The notes beneath the pieces were generated by a model. The model ran no database searches. It had not been told where the DNA came from and saw only the letters and a program-made list of their open reading frames with translations. 53,406 bases of DNA from JBNKEI01 sp050288705 (lineage in GTDB: Bacteria > Myxococcota > Myxococcia > Myxococcales > UBA5297), in the NCBI GenBank assembly GCA_050288705.1, contig JBNKEI010000104.1, positions 1 to 53,406 of the forward strand. Direction: 5' to 3'. Shown here piece by piece: positions 43,626-51,725 of this stretch (positions are counted from its first letter, which is position 1; every line of letters begins with the position of its first letter). A program made the position numbers and the translations under genes.

Positions 43626-45194
43626 TTGTCCAGGGGAATAGCATGGGAGAGCGGACTTAAAGCTATTGTGGGGGCTAGGCTCTCGCGTTCAATGGATACT
43701 CTTGTGCGCAGAGCCATACGTCCTCTTATTGGGCGTGCTTCTTCCGCCCCCCTTTCTTCTCAGCGAAATGGCCGCAGATTCGTTATTCTACATCTGGATG
43801 GCGTTTCTCTTTCTACTCTTCTCTACGCGATTCATCGCGGGTACGCACCGTTCTTAGAAAGGTTAATTCGTTCCTCCAGCTATCAGCTTACTCCTGCATA
43901 CTCAGGAGCTCCGGCTTCCACGCCCGCTTTTCAAGCTGGATTACTGTATGGAGCCAGGGATGCCGATATCCCAGGGTTTAATTGGTTAGATCGAAGATTG
44001 CGCCGGGAAATTCGCATGGACCGTTCTCGAGACGCATTGGCAGTAGAATCTTTGTTGCAAAATCGTGCCTGCGGACTATTGCGCCAGGGCAGTGCTAGTT
44101 TTAGCGTTTTTACTGGTGAGGCTCCGGTAAATGGCTACTGTCGAGCAGGTTGGGCAGCGGAACGACTGCGTTTTCTGGGTGGAGAGGGATTGTGGAATAC
44201 CGCGGCGGCAGTGGTTGCCCATTCGCTGACTGCTAGCAGAGTGATCGGCCGACTTTTTCGCGAGGGAGGCGCTGCGCTCCTCGATTTGTTCCGGCAGATT
44301 TTCGCAGTCGGTCGCCTGCAGCACGAACCTACGTTTTTGCTCCACCGCGTAGGGCTAGCTATTGGAGCACGTGAGGCCGCCACTTGGGGTACGGTGCTGG
44401 ATATCGCAAGGGGGGTTCCGGCGTTGTATACTTGTTTTGGTGATTATGACGAAATTGCCCATCGCCGGGGACCCGACAGCGCGTTTGCGTTGTTGGCTTT
44501 GTGGGGGATTGATCGGGCGCTAGCGCGAATTATGGGGGCAGCCGCTGCCGTTCCTCAGTTAGCCTATGACTTTTTCATTGTCTCCGACCATGGGCAAGTA
44601 GAAACCCTGCCCTTCGAGAAAATTGCCGGTTTGCGACTAGCTGATTACTTGAAATCGTCACTTCAGAGAGCCAAGGACAAGGGGCAATGTCTGCGACAAA
44701 TAGAAGACACTGTTATTATTGAAGCTGGTGACATGGCGCATATCTACTTAGGAGGGTCAAAATCAACCTGGACTATTGAAGAAATTGAACGGTATTTTCC
44801 CGATATTCTTACAGCACTAGTGAATAATCCAGTGATAGGAATTGTGGCTGCTCGCGGTGCGACCACGGGAATAGCTTTTTTTAATGGAATGAAGCTGGAC
44901 CTAACTCTGCCATCCGATCTTCAAGTTCTCGATGTGGGATATGGAGGGCAACGAACCGGCTCATACCTTTCTCATCTTTTGCAAATGCCTTCCTCCGGCG
45001 ATCTAATTGTGTATGGGAATGGGCTTCCTGACCGAAACGTCGCTTTCGCCTGGGAATTTGGTTCGCACGCGGGGGTAGCAAAGCAAGAGGTGGAGACTTT
45101 TGTAATTCACCCCTCACACTGGGCTGGCGATCTTTCTCAGATAGAGCACGGTGCCGATATTCATGATTTTTTAGTGGACACTTATATGAAATAA
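43626..45194 (+). CDS. Alkaline-phosphatase-superfamily phosphodiesterase-like protein
   Basis: 522 residues. Motifs of the type I phosphodiesterase/nucleotide pyrophosphatase fold appear: ILHLDGVS (first metal-binding Asp), the nucleophile in SGAPASTPAFQAG, CFGDYDEIAHRRGPDS (second metal Asp/His) and VSDHGQVETLPFEK (third Asp-His). The start at 43626 is a TTG with GGAG and AAAGG nearby; an ATG at 43692 is an alternative. Only a short hydrophobic stretch exists, so it is probably cytosolic or peripheral. Substrates of this fold range from nucleotides to phosphonates and lipid-linked sugar phosphates. It converges with the Pse cluster. Confidence 0.8.
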   Translation: MSRGIAWESGLKAIVGARLSRSMDTLVRRAIRPLIGRASSAPLSSQRNGRRFVILHLDGVSLSTLLYAIHRGYAPFLERLIRSSSYQLTPAYSGAPASTPAFQAGLLYGARDADIPGFNWLDRRLRREIRMDRSRDALAVESLLQNRACGLLRQGSASFSVFTGEAPVNGYCRAGWAAERLRFLGGEGLWNTAAAVVAHSLTASRVIGRLFREGGAALLDLFRQIFAVGRLQHEPTFLLHRVGLAIGAREAATWGTVLDIARGVPALYTCFGDYDEIAHRRGPDSAFALLALWGIDRALARIMGAAAAVPQLAYDFFIVSDHGQVETLPFEKIAGLRLADYLKSSLQRAKDKGQCLRQIEDTVIIEAGDMAHIYLGGSKSTWTIEEIERYFPDILTALVNNPVIGIVAARGATTGIAFFNGMKLDLTLPSDLQVLDVGYGGQRTGSYLSHLLQMPSSGDLIVYGNGLPDRNVAFAWEFGSHAGVAKQEVETFVIHPSHWAGDLSQIEHGADIHDFLVDTYMK

Positions 45195-45199
45195 CTGGG

Positions 45200-47008
45200 C
45201 TAGATTTCTTCCCGCATCGCGAGAGTCAGGGCAGCTATATGCGCGGCAATTCTCTCTGCTCCTTTACCATCCAGCAGCATTTGGGCTTTTTCGGACATTA
45301 TTTGCAGGTTTGGAGAGTTAAACATCCAGCTTTCTAGAGCGGCTTGGATTTGATGGTCTTCAATTTCAGTATGTACGCCCAAACTTATTGCTGCCCCGCT
45401 ACTAACCAAAAGTCCTGCCGACTGCGCATGATCCTCAGTTAAGCTCAGAATTAGGGAAGGAACTCCTACCGCCGCCAATTCATAGGCAGTTATTCCAAAG
45501 GAGATAAAAGCACAGTCGTATTCCGCCAGCAATTCGGCCATTTGCTCGGTGGGTGTAAGTATTTCAAATTGTTTAGAAACCTGACTAAGCAATTCATTTA
45601 ATTGAGTACGAAAAGCAAATGCTGGACCCAACAAAACTGAGACATGGAAACTACTATTTTTTATTTGGTTCAATATTTTTATTGCTCGAAGAGTAAGCCC
45701 AGCAGGGTCGCTTCCCCCCATAGAGACTAATAATTTTGGTTTATCGGTTCTATACAACTGCCTTTTTTGAGACTTAAAGTCAGCAAATTGACGACGCAAT
45801 ACCACCCATTCCCATCCGCAATAGGTATTTCCTGGTTGCGATGCAATCCTATCGGTCAGCTTTTCGGTCATTTGAGGAACTGGAGGGCAAAAAACTCGGT
45901 TACAATGTTGCGCCCTTTCGCTGGAATCATCTAAGGATACTATCCATATTCCCTTTTTTTTCCACTGGTGAATCGCCTCTGTCGACAGTCCATTTCTAAT
46001 GTCTAAAACCAAAACGTCTGGAGAATAGTGATTTATTAGGGCTTGTATCCATTCGGCTTCTTCTTGTGCATTTAATGATGTATTATTAGGCATTTCTACT
46101 CGAAAACCATGCTGACGTATCCAGTCTGCCCCGGCTTTACCCTGTTTGATTGCAAAAACAATACCTATTCCCTGACGGTCACGCATTTCATCTGCCAAAG
46201 CTTGGCAGCGAACAATATGCCCCAATCCAATACTTTCGTCTCCGTCGCAACGGATGAGCGCTTGAAAATTTCGTTGGCAAATTGATTTTTGACAGACGTG
46301 ATTATTTATATTTAACCATTGGGGTTCTTTTTGAAGTAGACCAACAACCTCGGCTATACCTAATTCTCCAACGGGAGCTCCTAAACGAGAATATAGTGCT
46401 TCTAGAAATTGCAAATCAGCAGGAGTGTCTACCGAAATTCTTGCTCCAGAAAACTGGTGTTTTTTAGGAATGGGCAAATAGACCTGCTTTGCAAAATTGG
46501 GGTGGTGCTTGAAATAGGCGGTTACATGCTCACGTGCTACAGGATCGCTGCCTGCTTCTTGCATTAGTCGCTGAAGTATAGCTTTGGTTACCGGCTCGAA
46601 ACCCTGGTGAATATTTGGTTCGCTAGGGCTACCCACTGCATAGTCTGCTTTACTAGCAATGAGTAGCTCTACTAACCGATCTAGCGTCTCTGCATCAATT
46701 AAGGGAGCGTCACCAGTAACTCGCACAATCACATCGGCATTATATTCTTGAGCCGCTTGTAAATACCTGCCCAAAACATTATTTTCCGGTCCACGAAAAA
46801 GCGCGATTTTGTGCTGGATGGCAAAATGCGCAATAGCGTCATCGAGAGAATTAGTAGTGGTTATAATTACAATAGCGTCTAAAGTATGACATTTTTTTAA
46901 ACGGTGCACTATATGCCAAAGAATTGGCTCACCAGCCAACGGTCGCAAGACTTTGCCAGGAAACCGAGCCGACCCCATACGGGCTTGAACAAGGGCTACC
47001 ACACGCAT
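45200..47008 (-). CDS. pseFG: PseF-PseG fusion (CMP-pseudaminate synthase / UDP-sugar hydrolase)
   Basis: 602 residues from the ATG at 47008, which forms TGATG with the stop of the upstream synthase gene. Residues 1 to about 245 are an SpsF/KdsB-like cytidylyltransferase: LVQARMGSARFPGKVL, RVTGDAPLIDAET, and later SVDTPADLQFLEAL. Residues from about 265 are a PseG-like glycosyltransferase-B-fold hydrolase: CDGDESIGLGHIVRCQALA, VLDIRNGL, SMGGSDPAGLT, and the PSLILSLTEDHAQSAGLL loop. The two activities are PseG, which removes UDP from the altrosamine intermediate, and PseF, which activates the final acid with CTP. The fusion joins an early and a late step. Confidence 0.88.
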   Translation of the reverse strand: MRVVALVQARMGSARFPGKVLRPLAGEPILWHIVHRLKKCHTLDAIVIITTTNSLDDAIAHFAIQHKIALFRGPENNVLGRYLQAAQEYNADVIVRVTGDAPLIDAETLDRLVELLIASKADYAVGSPSEPNIHQGFEPVTKAILQRLMQEAGSDPVAREHVTAYFKHHPNFAKQVYLPIPKKHQFSGARISVDTPADLQFLEALYSRLGAPVGELGIAEVVGLLQKEPQWLNINNHVCQKSICQRNFQALIRCDGDESIGLGHIVRCQALADEMRDRQGIGIVFAIKQGKAGADWIRQHGFRVEMPNNTSLNAQEEAEWIQALINHYSPDVLVLDIRNGLSTEAIHQWKKKGIWIVSLDDSSERAQHCNRVFCPPVPQMTEKLTDRIASQPGNTYCGWEWVVLRRQFADFKSQKRQLYRTDKPKLLVSMGGSDPAGLTLRAIKILNQIKNSSFHVSVLLGPAFAFRTQLNELLSQVSKQFEILTPTEQMAELLAEYDCAFISFGITAYELAAVGVPSLILSLTEDHAQSAGLLVSSGAAISLGVHTEIEDHQIQAALESWMFNSPNLQIMSEKAQMLLDGKGAERIAAHIAALTLAMREEI

Positions 47009-47865
47009 CACAAATTCCATTTCTCGCGAATAGAACGCAGTGGACGAAAACCGTCGGCAGGATCGGCGCGCCACATGCGGTCAGCAATCTCACTGGAAGC
47101 TGGTTCTTTTTCTCCACTTCCATCAGCTTCTAGCCCCTGGCGAATAGCGGAAATCACTGGGCCAATTTGCTCGGGTAACCAACAATGACCAGAACGGTAT
47201 TCCTTACCATTTCCATCTAAATCCAAATGAAATTCTACCAGGGAGGCGCCATAATGGTGCACTGCCCGCAAAATGACTCCTGGCTTCACGCTGTGATCAG
47301 ACCAACCCACCGAAAGATTATACAAATTTCGCATGGTTTGCATTGCCGCCAAATTGCATTCTTTGGCGGGTGTTGGGTATCCAGAAATACAATGCAAAAG
47401 AATAGGATTTTGGCAGCCAGCATTGCCCAAGGCTTTAACCGCGGCAGATATTTCTGGAAGCGTAGCCATTCCAGTAGAAACTACCACTGGTTTTTGCGTT
47501 TCTGCGCAAGCCACCAAAAGGTCGTGCCGCATCAATTCATAAGAGGCTATTTTGTAAAAATCAACGTATGGTTTCAGTTCTTCAACCGCTTCTAGATAAA
47601 AAGGGGTACAAGCGAATTGCATGTTCTTTTGGTGACAATGTTGCGCCAAATGAGGAATAAACTCCAATGGAAGCTCCCATTGTTCTCTTTTTCGATGCAA
47701 TTCACTTTTTACTAATATTTCTGGCGCAAATAGCTTATTGATTTTGAAAAGCTGAAATTTTACCGCCGAACAACCGATTTGTGCCGAGCAATCGATAAAC
47801 TCCAAGCATCTCTTCAAATCGCAATTATGATTGCTGGAAACCTCGGCTACAAAACGCACGTTCAT
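47008..47865 (-). CDS. pseI: N-acetylneuraminate/pseudaminate synthase-type enzyme lacking the SAF domain
   Basis: 285 residues. The NeuB TIM barrel is complete: VSSNHNCDLKRC, KFQLFKINKLFAP, FACTPFYLEAVEEL, KIASYEL, VVSTGMATLPEI, LLHCISGYPTP and GWSDHSV, then HLDLDGNGKEYRSGHCW. PseI/NeuB proteins normally have about 60 more residues forming an antifreeze (SAF) domain that closes the active site of the partner subunit. Here the protein stops at ...RPLRSIREKW. It condenses the 6-deoxy-altrose derivative with phosphoenolpyruvate. The stop overlaps the PseFG start. PseI versus NeuB is decided from the cluster. Confidence 0.85.
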   Translation of the reverse strand: MNVRFVAEVSSNHNCDLKRCLEFIDCSAQIGCSAVKFQLFKINKLFAPEILVKSELHRKREQWELPLEFIPHLAQHCHQKNMQFACTPFYLEAVEELKPYVDFYKIASYELMRHDLLVACAETQKPVVVSTGMATLPEISAAVKALGNAGCQNPILLHCISGYPTPAKECNLAAMQTMRNLYNLSVGWSDHSVKPGVILRAVHHYGASLVEFHLDLDGNGKEYRSGHCWLPEQIGPVISAIRQGLEADGSGEKEPASSEIADRMWRADPADGFRPLRSIREKWNL

Positions 47866-47911
47866 GCAATCACTCCTCGATTACATTCTTTCCATTAAAA
47901 ACACAGCCTTA

Positions 47912-49054
47912 TTATGCATCCAGAGCTAGTTGCAGCTCCTTTATCACACGATCTGCGTCGTCATTACTCATAGCAGCAAAAAGCGGAAGACTGATTAGTT
48001 GCTGATATGCCTTCCAAGCCAGAGGAGTATCTTCCGGCGAGTAGCCCAATGCGCGAAATGCCTGAAATGAATTCACCGGAATATAATGAACTTGCACGCC
48101 GATACCCCGAGCACGTAATCGGTCGAATACCACTCGGCGACAAGGAGCATTTGCTTCCAACCGTATAGGAAATAAATGCCATGCATGCTCTTCATCGGCG
48201 CGAGAAAAGGGTAATTGAATTCGCTTTTCCGATTGTAATTTATCCCGGTAACGCTGGGCAATTAAGCGACGTCTTCCCAGAAACTGGTCTAGCTTTTGTA
48301 ATTGCGACCTGCCTAAGGCGCACTGAAAATCGGTTAAGCGATAATTAAAACCAAATGACATAATATCGTAAACCCAACCGCCTTGGTTGGGAGGAAGCCT
48401 TTGGGAATCACGAATTAGGCCATGATTACGAAAGTCACGGGCTCTTTGAGCATATTCGAAAGAATCAGTTAATACTGCTCCCCCTTCGCCAGTAGTAATG
48501 TTTTTAACTGGGTGAAAGCTGAGCACAGTAATATCGGCTAGAGACCCCACTGGACGACCATTTAATGAAGCTCCCAAGGAATGGCAAGAATCTGAAATAA
48601 CTACAATATCTTTCTGGCCAATTTCGTTGCGTATTGGATCAAGGTCTACTGGCTCCCCGGCATAATCGACAGGAACAATTACTTTAGTTCGCGAAGTGAT
48701 TCTTTTTCTTACCTCTTTAAAATCAAGATGCAAAGTGCGCCAGTCAATGTCAGCAAATACTGGTTTAGCTCCTAAATGAATTGCTACGCTGGCAGTAGCC
48801 GCAAAGGTTAATGGCGAGGTAATTAATTCCATTCCCGGACCAAGACCAGCAGCGAAATAAGCGGCATGTAAAGCTGCGGTTCCCGAGGAGACGACTACTG
48901 CATAACGAGCGTTGCATCTTTCCGCCAAAGCCTTTTCGAACTGCTCCACCGCTGGCCCGGTAGTTAGATAGTCAGATTCCAAGGTATCAATCACTGCTTG
49001 GATGTCATTTGAGTCAATTAATTGATGCCCATATGGTAATAAACAAGGAGACAT
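47912..49054 (-). CDS. pseC: UDP-4-amino-4,6-dideoxy-GlcNAc/AltNAc aminotransferase
   Basis: 380 residues, DegT/DnrJ/EryC1 family. Visible motifs are VVSSGTAALHAAY, the PLP phosphate region TSPLTFAATASVAIHLGAKP, DSCHSLGA with the PLP Asp, and the lysine in SFHPVKNITTGEGG. In the Pse cluster it transfers an amino group from glutamate to the 4-keto intermediate made by PseB. The start has AAGGAG upstream. It is separated from pseB by a 145-base palindromic element. Confidence 0.92.
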   Translation of the reverse strand: MSPCLLPYGHQLIDSNDIQAVIDTLESDYLTTGPAVEQFEKALAERCNARYAVVVSSGTAALHAAYFAAGLGPGMELITSPLTFAATASVAIHLGAKPVFADIDWRTLHLDFKEVRKRITSRTKVIVPVDYAGEPVDLDPIRNEIGQKDIVVISDSCHSLGASLNGRPVGSLADITVLSFHPVKNITTGEGGAVLTDSFEYAQRARDFRNHGLIRDSQRLPPNQGGWVYDIMSFGFNYRLTDFQCALGRSQLQKLDQFLGRRRLIAQRYRDKLQSEKRIQLPFSRADEEHAWHLFPIRLEANAPCRRVVFDRLRARGIGVQVHYIPVNSFQAFRALGYSPEDTPLAWKAYQQLISLPLFAAMSNDDADRVIKELQLALDA

Positions 49055-49070
49055 GGTGCGTTACCATCCC

Positions 49071-49215
49071 TTACCCTCACCCCAACCCTCTCCCTTAGAG
49101 AGAGGGGAACTAGAGAGTCCTCTCCTCTCGAGAAGCGAACTTTTCTGAAAGTTCTCTCCCCTGGAAGGGAATTAGAATCCCTCTCCCCCTGGGAGAGGGT
49201 TGGGGTGAGGGATAA
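49071..49215. repeat. Palindromic element (CCCTCTCCC family), copy B, inside the Pse cluster
   Basis: The left end TTACCCTCACCCCAACCC at 49071-49088 continues with TCTCCC. The right end GGGAGAGGGTTGGGGTGAGG at 49191-49210 continues with GATAA. The ends are inverse complements, with one extra base in the right end. Inner hairpins of the CTCTCC type lie between. It begins 17 bases beyond the pseC start and ends next to the pseB stop codon. Confidence 0.88.
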
Positions 49216-49216
49216 A

Positions 49217-50251
49217 CTAGGCTGCGCTTCTCGGTTCCCCGCTAAACTTTATAGCTTCAGGAAGGTCAAGACATGCAATCATCGAAAGAAGCTCAGCCGG
49301 AGAAATCCAGCGATCATTGTTATCCGATCCATAACGAAACCCCTCTGGACAGTGTTTTCCCCGACTACGCCAAATATTATGTCGAGACCATTGACTAGCA
49401 GGTAGAATAATAAATCGGTCGCTAGTTTCTATCGTGCTTCGCGCATCGTCTTCCGGCACCATTACTTCGTGTAGTTTTTCTCCTGCTCTAATTCCTACAC
49501 ATTCTAAGCGAGCTTTAGGAGCAATTATTTTTGCCATATCGACCATGCGCATACTGGGAATTTTAGGAACAAATATTTCTCCTCCCACCATGTCTTCTAA
49601 ACACTGCAACACAAAATCTACTCCTTGTTGCAATGTAATCCAAAATCTAGTCATTCTCGGATCAGTAATGGGGAGAATACCTGTATGGCGTTTAGAGAGA
49701 AATAATGGAATTACTGACCCTCGGCTACCTAATACGTTGCCATAACGTACTACCGAGAAACAGGTTTTTGATCCTCCTGCATAGGCATTTCCAGCAACAA
49801 ACAATTTATCTGAACAGAGTTTGGTTGCTCCATACAGACTTACTGGACAAGCTGCTTTGTCGGTAGAAAGCGCAATTACCTTTTCTACCTTGGCATCAAT
49901 ACAAGCATCAATTACATTTTGAGCCCCAAATATATTGGTTTTAATGGCTTCGAAAGGATTATATTCTGCTGCCGGAACCTGCTTTAGCGCGGCAGCATGA
50001 ACAACCACGTTGACGTCTTCCAAGGCCCGATGCAGTCGAGATGAATCGCGCACATCGCCTATGAAGAATCTTAAAGCGTCGCGTCCTTTAAACCGCTCAT
50101 CTTGCTGCATTTCTAGTTGCTTCATCTCATCGCGGCTAAAGACAATTACTCGGCGTGGCCTACTTCTGTCTAATACGGTTTGTATAAGTTTTTTACCAAA
50201 AGAACCGGTCCCACCGGTCACCAGGATTGACTTCCCATCGAGATAACCCAT
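49217..50251 (-). CDS. pseB: UDP-GlcNAc 4,6-dehydratase (inverting)
   Basis: 344 residues, short-chain dehydrogenase fold. The NAD loop is TGGTGSFGKKL (13-23), followed by FSRDEMKQLEMQ, RFFIGDVRDSSRL, AAALKQVPAAEYNPFE (a signature of inverting 4,6-dehydratases), the catalytic LYGATK and VRYGNVLGSRGSVIP. It begins the pseudaminic pathway by making the UDP-4-keto-6-deoxy-L-AltNAc product from UDP-GlcNAc. The 250-base gap upstream presumably carries the cluster promoter. I see no clear consensus. Confidence 0.95.
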   Translation of the reverse strand: MGYLDGKSILVTGGTGSFGKKLIQTVLDRSRPRRVIVFSRDEMKQLEMQQDERFKGRDALRFFIGDVRDSSRLHRALEDVNVVVHAAALKQVPAAEYNPFEAIKTNIFGAQNVIDACIDAKVEKVIALSTDKAACPVSLYGATKLCSDKLFVAGNAYAGGSKTCFSVVRYGNVLGSRGSVIPLFLSKRHTGILPITDPRMTRFWITLQQGVDFVLQCLEDMVGGEIFVPKIPSMRMVDMAKIIAPKARLECVGIRAGEKLHEVMVPEDDARSTIETSDRFIILPASQWSRHNIWRSRGKHCPEGFRYGSDNNDRWISPAELLSMIACLDLPEAIKFSGEPRSAA

Positions 50252-50502
50252 TTCTTTGATACCTCATCGAAAAGTTTCCCTTACGGTCATATTTGGTATT
50301 CAGTTTTTGTGCCAACTGCTTAGCAACAGGGAAGCTAAATTGTAGGCTGTCAGTTTTGTGACCATCGCCATTAGCCTGACTTCCCCGGACTTCTCTTAGA
50401 TGCTACTATTTCCTACAATATTGGAAAGGCACGCTTAAATAATCGCTAAGCAGGCTGTTTTCCAATTGACTGCCTTCCAATGTTCGTTTTACAGGTCACC
50501 AC

Positions 50503-51714
50503 ATGAGCAATTTTTTGGCACTGAGAATTTCGAAGCGATCGCTAGTCGAGCTGTTTCTAGCAATTTTCTGTTTGAGCGCATCTGCTTGCACCGAGAAATG
50601 CAAGCCCAAAGAAGAACGACGCTGCGGTTTAGAAATAGGAACTTGCCGTGCAGGCTGGCAACTTTGTAACGATTCCGGTTTTTGGAGCGAGTGCCTAGGC
50701 TCCGTGGAACCAACCACAGAAATTTGCGACGGGCTCGACAATGACTGTAACGGGGTTTCCGACGATATCGATTCTCGTCCTTGCAGTAATTCCTGTGGAG
50801 AACAAGGGACAGAAACCTGCATAAACAGTCAATGGTCTTGCAGCTCCCCAAACCCGCTGGAAATTTGCGAAGACGAAATTGATAACGATTGCGATGGTTC
50901 GGTAGACGAAGGATGCAACTGTTTCGCTAGCCAACCTTGCGGGTCTAACACAGGGCAATGCAAGCAAGGAATTCAGCATTGTTTTGATGGTCTATTAACT
51001 GAGTGCCAAGGCGCCATCGGTTCCTCACTCGAAGTTTGCGATGGCATTGACAACGACTGTGACGGGAAAATCGATGAAGAGCTTTCCCCCCGACCTTGTA
51101 AAGGAGAATGCGGGCCGCAGCAGTGTATTAACGGAGCCTGGACTTCCTGTAAGGGTTCTTCCGAAGGAACTGTTGCTGATGGCAAAGATAATGATTGTAA
51201 CGGAATAATAGATGACCTTGTCCGCCCCTGTACTATCAATGGCTGTACTTATGGAACCGAGAGGTTTATTAACGGTCAATGGAACGGCTGTACTTTGCCT
51301 GAGGAAGTTTGCGACGGTAAAGACAATAATTGTGATGGAGAAATAGATGAAGGACTGGGAGAAATTGAATGCACTAATGTTTGCGGGACCGGAAAATCAG
51401 AGTGCATCAATGGCAAAATGACTCCGTGTGCGGTGCCAGCAGCAACTCTGCCTTGCTCTACTGCTTGCGGCTCAGGAACTTTGATGTGCGAGAACGGTAA
51501 ATTTGGCGAATGCTCCGCTCCTAAGCCCAAAACCGAAAGCTGCAACAATATTGATGATGATTGCGATGGCATTATAGATAATCGGCCAAATGGGGAGCAT
51601 TTAATAAATAGCTGCCCGATACAATGTCTAGGCGGGGTTTCTGTTAAAGGCCAACAAGAATGCGTTGACGGAGTTTGGTCGGAATGTAAACGGTTATACC
51701 CATGTCCTTTATAA
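50503..51714 (+). CDS. MopE-like metal-binding repeat lipoprotein
   Basis: 403 residues. A hydrophobic signal ends in LSASAC (Cys29). The mature protein has at least six copies of the MopE-type motif (CDGxDNDCxGxxDE): CDGLDNDCNGVSDD, EDEIDNDCDGSVDE, CDGIDNDCDGKIDE, DGKDNDCNGIIDD, CDGKDNNCDGEIDE and NNIDDDCDGIID. Each alternates with a module of the type C-x-G-x-x-x-C-x-N-G-x-W-x-x-C. Such Asp-rich motifs bind copper or calcium in MopE homologues. It is a surface-anchored, disulfide-rich protein. Its 3' end overlaps or abuts the next gene, so they are probably one transcript. Confidence 0.88.
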   Translation: MSNFLALRISKRSLVELFLAIFCLSASACTEKCKPKEERRCGLEIGTCRAGWQLCNDSGFWSECLGSVEPTTEICDGLDNDCNGVSDDIDSRPCSNSCGEQGTETCINSQWSCSSPNPLEICEDEIDNDCDGSVDEGCNCFASQPCGSNTGQCKQGIQHCFDGLLTECQGAIGSSLEVCDGIDNDCDGKIDEELSPRPCKGECGPQQCINGAWTSCKGSSEGTVADGKDNDCNGIIDDLVRPCTINGCTYGTERFINGQWNGCTLPEEVCDGKDNNCDGEIDEGLGEIECTNVCGTGKSECINGKMTPCAVPAATLPCSTACGSGTLMCENGKFGECSAPKPKTESCNNIDDDCDGIIDNRPNGEHLINSCPIQCLGGVSVKGQQECVDGVWSECKRLYPCPL

Positions 51715-51725
51715 AATTGGGAATT

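Noticed and set aside
22291..49215. Palindromic elements as CRISPR-like arrays.
   Set aside because: Each is a single inverted structure; there are no regularly spaced direct repeats.
47008..50251. The cluster as a legionaminic/sialic acid pathway.
   Set aside because: The inverting dehydratase signature of PseB and the PseC-PseG set point to pseudaminic acid; no NeuC-type hydrolysing epimerase is present.
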